Assembly (NCBI GenBank): GCA_003354225.1
Contig: PIVH01000148.1
Location: 1 to 7,517, forward strand
Source: Globobulimina sp.
Taxonomy: Eukaryota; Foraminifera; Rotaliida
DNA: 7,517 bases
Direction: 5' to 3'
The notes under the pieces were generated by a model that made no database searches, was not told where the DNA came from, and worked only from the letters and a program-made list of their open reading frames with translations. The position numbers and the translations under genes were made by a program. The stretch's first letter is position 1; each line of letters starts with the position of its first letter. Below, one piece after another: positions 1-6,100 of the stretch.

Positions 1-3000
1 TTGTTTAATAATACATTTTACCCTACTTGGAGATGGTTTTAACTTATAATCTATATTATATTTATTACAACAATTTATAGCGTGTTTTATCCAAGATTTT
101 TTTCCTGGATTGTTGTAATATGTTATTAATTGTTCGTTAATAGCTAGTTTCACTAAATTATTATTTGTTAATGTTAATAAATGGATCAGATAGTTAATTG
201 TTCTTTTATCTGCTTCCATTTGCATTGGCATGATGTCAGTTTCTCCATATAATACCGCTCTATGGGTATGTCTGGGAAGTTTAGCAATCATCCTAATGAA
301 TTCTCTTTGATGAACTTCAATTTTCTTAAAAGTGTTATTTGAATATTCTATAGCAGAAATACCATGTAACACTTTAGGTTGTACGTAAGTAGTCCATATT
401 TTGGTGCCATATACGGCTTGTCGTGCTGTAGCTGATGCAGGTTGAAAGCATTTATATACTTCCTTCCTTGTTTTACCAGCTAATTCTCTTCTATGTTTTG
501 ATAGTATATCTGCTCCTGATTTTGCAATAGTTATACCTAGATATTTAGCTTCACCTTCTTCTTTGATATTTATTGTTTTAGTCTCAGTTTCAGATATGTA
601 CATAGTTCCTAATTTCCATAATCTATCATTAATTACTTTTCTTCTTAAAGGAATAATCAAGCTTTTTGGCCCTGAAAATTCAATTTTCCATCTTTGCGCA
701 TAATTTCCTACTATTTTTAATAATTTAGTCATATTATATTCCGAAGAAGCAAATAATAACATATCATCCGCAAAAAATATGCCTGATATTATTTTTGAGC
801 ATTCATCGGAACCTATTTCAATCCCTAAATCACTATTTTCTATTTCCCGTCCTAGGTCTGCTATATATAGCGCCCATAGACTGGGGGACATAGTGCATCC
901 TTGTCGTAATCCGACTTCCATATCTAATGGTTCTGTTAATTGATCCTGGAACGATATTATTGCTTGAGGATTATGGTAGCTACTTTCAATAGCTCTTACT
1001 AATTTATCTGGAAATCCATAATCTCTTAATTTTTTCCATAAACCTTTTCGCCATACTCTATCATAAGCTTTGCATATGTCAAGTAATGCTAAGGTACTAT
1101 TTCTAGATTTCGGTAATCTTTTTGCTTTTAAAACTGTATGTTGTATAACTAAAATACAGTCTTCAATTCTCTTATTGGCTCTAAAACCATGTTGAATATT
1201 ACCTAATATATTCTTTTCTTCAGTGATTTTTTCTAATCTTTTTGTAAGAATTGTTAGATACACTTTACATAAATTACATCCTAAACATAAGGTTCTGTAA
1301 TTTGATATTTTACTTTTTGATCCTTTCTTATGTAATAATGTTACTTCTTGTACTTTTCCAATATCTGGATAGTACCCTGTATTATACCATCTATTGAATA
1401 GTAGTAATACATTATCTTTCATTTCAGTTGGCCAATTTTTAATAAATTCTGGAGGAATATTAGTGGTTCCTGCAGAAGTGCCATTTTTTAATCTTGATAT
1501 AGCTTCATTTAACTCTTTCATCGTTAGATCTCTTTCTATATCGATTCGATCATTTCCTTTAATTATACCATCTAATCCTACTCTTTTCATTTCGTCATTA
1601 GCTTCAGGCCAAATTCCTAATGTAAAAATATCGTTCCAAAAATTTGATAAATGATTATTAATTTTTTCGGTTCCATTTATTGGTTCATTATTGTTGTCCA
1701 AAAGTGTAACCGGTTCTTTTACTCCTCTTTTTAAATGTTTCATCGTGTCATATAATTGATGAAATCTCCTTCTTGGATTAGCTAACCATTTATTATGCGC
1801 TTTTTCGACTCTAGCCATTTCAGTTTTTTGTCTTAATTCTCTTTGATCTTTTATTAATTCAAATAATTCTTTTAATAAAGCTTTCGAATCTCCATTATTA
1901 TGTCTGAGATTCTTTCTTATATCAGTAATTTTGTTTTTTAATTTTTTTGCTCTATTTGATAGTCTTGCCTTTTTATTGGGTTTCTTCTTATACCCTATTG
2001 TTTGCTCGGCTGCAGTTGTCATATGATTTAATATTACATTTTCATCAAGTTCTTCCTCTTTAATTGTAGCTAATTGAATTAATTTGTCCCTATAAGGTTT
2101 CCAATTTAAGTCATCAGTTATATTCCATCTCTTTTTGTTATTATTAATATTTTGATTTGTAGATTTATTTATTTTATTTTGATATATATCAAATTCCGCA
2201 AATATGAAACAGTGATCAGCATTTCCTGTTCCTAATTGGGTATTTGTTTCATCAATATACATAGATTTTATTTTACTATAGGGAGAATTTAAAACCAAAT
2301 CAAGTACCTGAGGTTTTGTATTTTGTTTGTGAAAACCCCAGGTCCATAATCCTTTAGTTTTATTTGAGTCATTTGTTAATGTAAGATTTGAGTTATTTAT
2401 AAACTCTCTAATTAGATATCCATTGTCATTTATTTCAATATGATTACCTTTAATGCCATGGATGTCATTTCCTATATGTCCATTAAAATCTCCCACCATA
2501 ACAATTTCATAATTTTGTCTCATACACCATTTTATGTGGTTAATTAGTCTGAGACTTAATTCAAAATTAAATGAATGGGTAGTATTATCTCTATTACTTT
2601 GATTCTTGAAATATACAGTACAGATTGCCACTGGGCCTACATTTTGGCATAGTACCCATAAATAGTGGTTGCTTATGTCGTCATTAAAACCATCTATATC
2701 TAATTTAGTTGGTTTAATCTTATTATGACCCCATATGCTAATTCCGCCTGTTTTAGTACCAGTTTGCATCTTATGAAATCCTACATATTCATCGAAATCA
2801 TGAATGTCTAACACAGTTTTTAATCTGGTTTCAACAAAACACAACACAGAAGGTTTTAATTTATTAATATTATCATCAATCAGATCAAATTTATTTTTAA
2901 TAGAACAGATATTATTATACAGTATTGATATATGTTTGAAATCTTTAGATTTTTCATCATTTTGAACATCATCATCTTTTGTTTCATTATCTTTACTATG

Positions 3001-3030
3001 TTGATCATCATCATCATCTTGGCGTTCCAT
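1..3030 (-). CDS. ORF2: APE-type endonuclease and reverse transcriptase (3' end outside window)
   Basis: This frame encodes the replication enzyme of the element: it nicks the target and reverse-transcribes the element RNA from the nick. The chosen ATG (3030..3028) has A at -3 and G at +4. The frame is also open upstream to 3129, just after an in-frame TAA. From the ATG there are 1010 codons without a stop, and the frame leaves the window at base 1. An acidic N-terminus (five Asp at residues 5-9) precedes the APE domain at about residues 31-275: NN at 39-40, E67 in ETRL, Y140, GDFN at 180-183 and DH at 272-273. A basic helical linker follows at about 290-490. The RT (about 505-835) has QHGFR at 613-617, D651 in the D-x-x-x-A-Y-D motif, RQGC-x-x-SP at 709-716, FADD at 753-756 and KYLG at 829-832. 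About 175 further residues of the post-RT region are visible. No RNase H or zinc knuckle is seen before the edge. All expected catalytic acidic residues are present. Confidence 0.93.
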   Translation of the reverse strand, partial: MERQDDDDDQHSKDNETKDDDVQNDEKSKDFKHISILYNNICSIKNKFDLIDDNINKLKPSVLCFVETRLKTVLDIHDFDEYVGFHKMQTGTKTGGISIWGHNKIKPTKLDIDGFNDDISNHYLWVLCQNVGPVAICTVYFKNQSNRDNTTHSFNFELSLRLINHIKWCMRQNYEIVMVGDFNGHIGNDIHGIKGNHIEINDNGYLIREFINNSNLTLTNDSNKTKGLWTWGFHKQNTKPQVLDLVLNSPYSKIKSMYIDETNTQLGTGNADHCFIFAEFDIYQNKINKSTNQNINNNKKRWNITDDLNWKPYRDKLIQLATIKEEELDENVILNHMTTAAEQTIGYKKKPNKKARLSNRAKKLKNKITDIRKNLRHNNGDSKALLKELFELIKDQRELRQKTEMARVEKAHNKWLANPRRRFHQLYDTMKHLKRGVKEPVTLLDNNNEPINGTEKINNHLSNFWNDIFTLGIWPEANDEMKRVGLDGIIKGNDRIDIERDLTMKELNEAISRLKNGTSAGTTNIPPEFIKNWPTEMKDNVLLLFNRWYNTGYYPDIGKVQEVTLLHKKGSKSKISNYRTLCLGCNLCKVYLTILTKRLEKITEEKNILGNIQHGFRANKRIEDCILVIQHTVLKAKRLPKSRNSTLALLDICKAYDRVWRKGLWKKLRDYGFPDKLVRAIESSYHNPQAIISFQDQLTEPLDMEVGLRQGCTMSPSLWALYIADLGREIENSDLGIEIGSDECSKIISGIFFADDMLLFASSEYNMTKLLKIVGNYAQRWKIEFSGPKSLIIPLRRKVINDRLWKLGTMYISETETKTINIKEEGEAKYLGITIAKSGADILSKHRRELAGKTRKEVYKCFQPASATARQAVYGTKIWTTYVQPKVLHGISAIEYSNNTFKKIEVHQREFIRMIAKLPRHTHRAVLYGETDIMPMQMEADKRTINYLIHLLTLTNNNLVKLAINEQLITYYNNPGKKSWIKHAINCCNKYNIDYKLKPSPSRVKCIIKQ
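526..1518 (-). other. Reverse transcriptase domain of ORF2
   Basis: The domain covers ORF2 residues about 505-835. The RT blocks occur in order: LKNGTSAGTTNIPPEF (514-529), VTLLHKKG (563-570), NYRTLC (577-582), QHGFRANKRIEDC (613-625), LLDICKAYDRVW with catalytic D651, GLRQGCTMSPSLWALYI (707-723), IFFADDMLLF with D755 and D756, WKIEF...K (781-789) and AKYLGITI (828-835). The three catalytic aspartates are present, so the enzyme should be active. Two blocks depart from the usual consensus: the common Pro after NYR is Thr, and the usual G-x-D of the first block reads AGTTNIP. Confidence 0.95.
2206..2940 (-). other. APE-type (exonuclease III-like) endonuclease domain of ORF2
   Basis: The domain covers ORF2 residues about 31-275. 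Motifs appear in family order: ISILYNNICSI (34-44), then VETRL with the metal-binding Glu E67, GGISIW (95-100), VYF with Y140, VMVGDFNGHIGND with D181 and N183, WGF...VLDLVL with D244, and finally ADHCF with D272 and H273. In LINE endonucleases these residues bind the metal and cut the target strand. The last motif is usually SDH, and here the Ser is replaced by Ala (A271). The Asp-His pair is kept, so activity is likely. The domain places the element among APE-type LINEs rather than restriction-enzyme-type ones such as R2 or CRE. Confidence 0.9.
3004..3018 (-). repeat. (GAT)5 microsatellite coding for five Asp
   Basis: Five perfect GAT triplets encode Asp 5-9 of ORF2. They begin an acidic N-terminal segment ahead of the endonuclease domain. 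The length is likely to vary between copies of the element. Confidence 0.8.
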
Positions 3031-3119
3031 TTTTGTTACATAAGGTGTAGAATAATTAATATTATTAATATTATTTACTAAGTTATTATTAATGTATGTT
3101 TGGGATTTGCCGTCCCTTT
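3031..3119 (-). other. Inter-ORF spacer between ORF1 stop and ORF2 ATG
   Basis: These 89 bases separate the ORF1 stop from the first ATG of ORF2 and are free of stops in the ORF2 frame. The left two thirds are built of AAT/ATT triplets. The only GC-rich patch lies directly after the ORF1 stop. A two-codon ATG-TAA mini-frame (3041..3036) ends 5 bases before the ORF2 ATG. No separate gene or promoter is recognised. ORF2 could be reached by reinitiation or by -1 frameshifting. Confidence 0.75.
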
Positions 3120-3129
3120 TTAGTTTTCC
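3102..3129 (-). promoter_or_regulatory. Candidate -1 ribosomal frameshift cassette at the ORF1/ORF2 junction
   Basis: In the ORF1 frame the last two sense codons form G GAA AAC (3129..3123), the X-XXY-YYZ phasing used by -1 frameshift sites. The A-site codon AAC is a common one, but the P-site repairing GAA to GGA is weak. Six bases later GGGA (3116..3113) can pair with TCCC (3105..3102) around a 7-base loop. The ORF2 frame has a TAA at 3132..3130, so the only window in which a -1 shift could join both ORFs is exactly this heptamer. The hairpin is short, so this is a candidate only. Confidence 0.3.
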
Positions 3130-6100
3130 TTAGGATCCAATTGTAACGATTTATTCGAAATTCCAAATGTCCATGTTAATAAAGCTTCTCTTACTATTTC
3201 AACAGCTAATACTTTCTTACCATTTTTGGTTAAGTGTATGCCATATAGAAATACTTTTAATATATCTTCTGATGAAGACATGGTTTTTACTTTCTGCAGC
3301 TGTCTTGCAGCTTGCATTATTGCATAAGTTAATTGTATATATCTAATAGGTAATACATTTTCTACTGCATATGAATGCACTTTTTGTGCCATATATCTTT
3401 CGATTTCTAATGATAAATTCATATGTCCCGGATCGTCAATATTGCGCAAATATTCAGATTGTCCACCTCCTTGGATAGGTTGGGTGAAATTTAATAATAT
3501 AGCACAATTTGGATTTTTCTTACTAATATCATGACATATTTCAAAAGCCGTATGTAATATTTTATCGGCATATTTAATACTCCTTTCTTTAATTTGTTTT
3601 GGAGTGATATTGTCATTAGTCATATCGGATTTCCAGCCATGTATTATGTCGCTGTAATCCATAACATATTTTAATACTATGACTTTTTCGTCACCTTTAA
3701 TAAGAGTTTCTACTATCGTATGGGTTTGTCGTAACCGTAGACTTACTGCACCTTTTCCTATAGATTTTACTCCACCATATATTGGTAATCTTCGTAAAAA
3801 TGTTTCACTAAATACTTCTGTAATAGGGTCTTCTAGACCTACAGAGGTAGAGTCACCGATCATGAATATTTTCAGATACGGAAATCTTAATTTTTGGATA
3901 TTAATGGATGACTGGAAAGATTCAAAGATTCTTTCTTTTAATTCATTTAATGCTAATCCACTAATAGTACCTCTTTCTCCTTCACTGCCATAAATTCTTA
4001 GGCATTCCGGAGCCCATCCATCCTTTTCATTTCCTAAATCATGATCAGTGTATGGTTTTAATACGTTAGCTTCAAGATTATTAGCTGGTATATATTTCTT
4101 TTGATAAATGATCGTGGTCATAATCGCTCTTATAGCTTCTCGATCTTCTTCTAATTTTGTTTTTCTTTCCTCTATTAATTTCTCCTGTTTACTCTTTTTA
4201 CTAATAGTAGAATGTGTCGAAGATGCAGCGCTTTTGACTGAATTCGATCTTGATCTTTGTTCTCCATATGTTGGATCATATTCGTCATTACTGGTTAATT
4301 TAGGGGTTCTTCTTCTTGATGGTCTTGGTTTACTTGATGAGGCATCATAGGAACTTGGGAAATCTGGTGAGATGCTTTTTGCAGATATTCCAGATTCTGA
4401 TGCCATTGATATTACTGATGCCGATCTTGATGATTTAGCTGATGATGTTCTTGGTCTTTTACCACTACTAATTGTTGATATTCCTTGTTCAAGGTCTTTC
4501 ATATTTATATCTCTTGATGAGTCCGTTACTGCTGACCATCCATAATCCGAAATATGAATCGTAGATGTATCATCAAAGCTTTGTGCTGCTGTTAATTTGT
4601 CTTCTTTACTTTTTAATTTTGCTAATTTTTCTTTGACCTTTTTATTTGCATCAGCTAATTTTTGTTTAATCCAAGGAAGATTCGTAATATTGAATTTGGG
4701 ATTATTCCTCATATCAAAATGATAAAATCTTGTTTCTCTTAATTTATCAAAATTTCCTTTTGCTAATGGTTGTTTTGATGTGCAATTGCAAATATTTAAT
4801 TCTAATTGTGTTTTAATTTCCTTTTCATTATCTAAATGTTTAATTGTCCAGAGTTGACGTAATTCTTCGAATTCTTTGTCAATTCCTTGTCTTACTATTT
4901 TAGGAGATTCAGTATATTTGGAAATAAATTGAGAGCAAAAGTTTCCTATTACATTACCAATTAAATTTCCTTCGTAATTTTCTCCTTCTAATTTGTCAAT
5001 AAATATATTTTTATTTCGGGCATTATATCCGATGCCCAATTCTTTATTTGTTGATAAAAACAAGAATGTCACATCTTCATAATGTCCAATTTTTCCTAAT
5101 AATGTTGCGAATTTTTGATCATATTCGATTCTAATTCGTAACCAGTCATTAAATTTTGTTGATTTATACGCTGCATTAATTTCTTCTGAATAATCTTGAT
5201 AATTTTTAATAGGAAGATCTTCTAATAGTGATGTATAGATTTCATAAGTCATCCGTTGAGTTAATTTCCATACTAAATCCCAGTCTTTACATGTGATGGC
5301 CATTTGTACTTTTAAGTAATGGTCAAAACATGTATAAGTAACACTACCTTCGTAGTCCCAGGGAAGGGTATCATCTTCATCAATTTTAGATTCAAAAGGG
5401 AATACACCTTCTGTTAATGATTCATAACCCCATGAAAATGGGTCATTTTTCGTACCTCCTACTAAAAATTCGTTATGTAGTCTTAATGGTTTTTCTTGAA
5501 TTAGTACATTATCTTCAGATCTCTCTTCTGTTGTAGAAGTTGCCGTCGGATATTGTATTGATAAATTTTTTACTAATATTTCTAATTCATTAATACGTCG
5601 TTCATAATCGTCATTAGTATTATTTGATATTCCCAAATCTCTATTGACTCCTTTTTGGATTTCTTCATCTAATAGAGATTTGTATCCTAATAACTCGTTT
5701 GATATTATTCTTAATTGATTTTGTAAATTAGTTACTCTTGAATCATCTATTTTACATTCATGATCAGAAGAATCTTGTAAATGTTTTTTTAGATTCTCTT
5801 TCGTAGATATATTATGAGCTTGTGCTTTACTAGCCATACGCAAATTATTAGTTATGAAAACCGAATTTACTGAAGCAAATTTGGTCAAATTAACCAAGGA
5901 TTGCATAGAAGAGTGGCACGTGGCCGTTAATTTAATACTAATTTCGTAAAACATTTTATGAATTGTCATTAAAGCATTATAAATTTCTGTACCTTTTGGT
6001 ACATTATTTTCACTTTCTAATATTAATTTCATAATCTCACTATGTTCTTGTAACATTTGAGACATGTTTTCTCTAGTTGCATGTGTATTTAATATTAATT

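Noticed and set aside
1394-1654. Plus-strand 86-codon frame
   Set aside because: It lies antisense to conserved RT blocks of ORF2 and has no recognisable domain, so it is a shadow.
3031-3100. AAT/ATT-rich stretch as a structured RNA or origin
   Set aside because: I could not find a stable stem beyond chance for this composition, and it is best explained as low-complexity spacer.
3679-3993. Plus-strand 104-codon frame
   Set aside because: Antisense to the SGNH-like domain of ORF1, with no features of its own.
4108-4350. Plus-strand 80-codon frame, Leu/Ser-rich
   Set aside because: It is the antisense image of the Ser/Arg/Glu-rich ORF1 segment, and the hydrophobic look is a complement effect.
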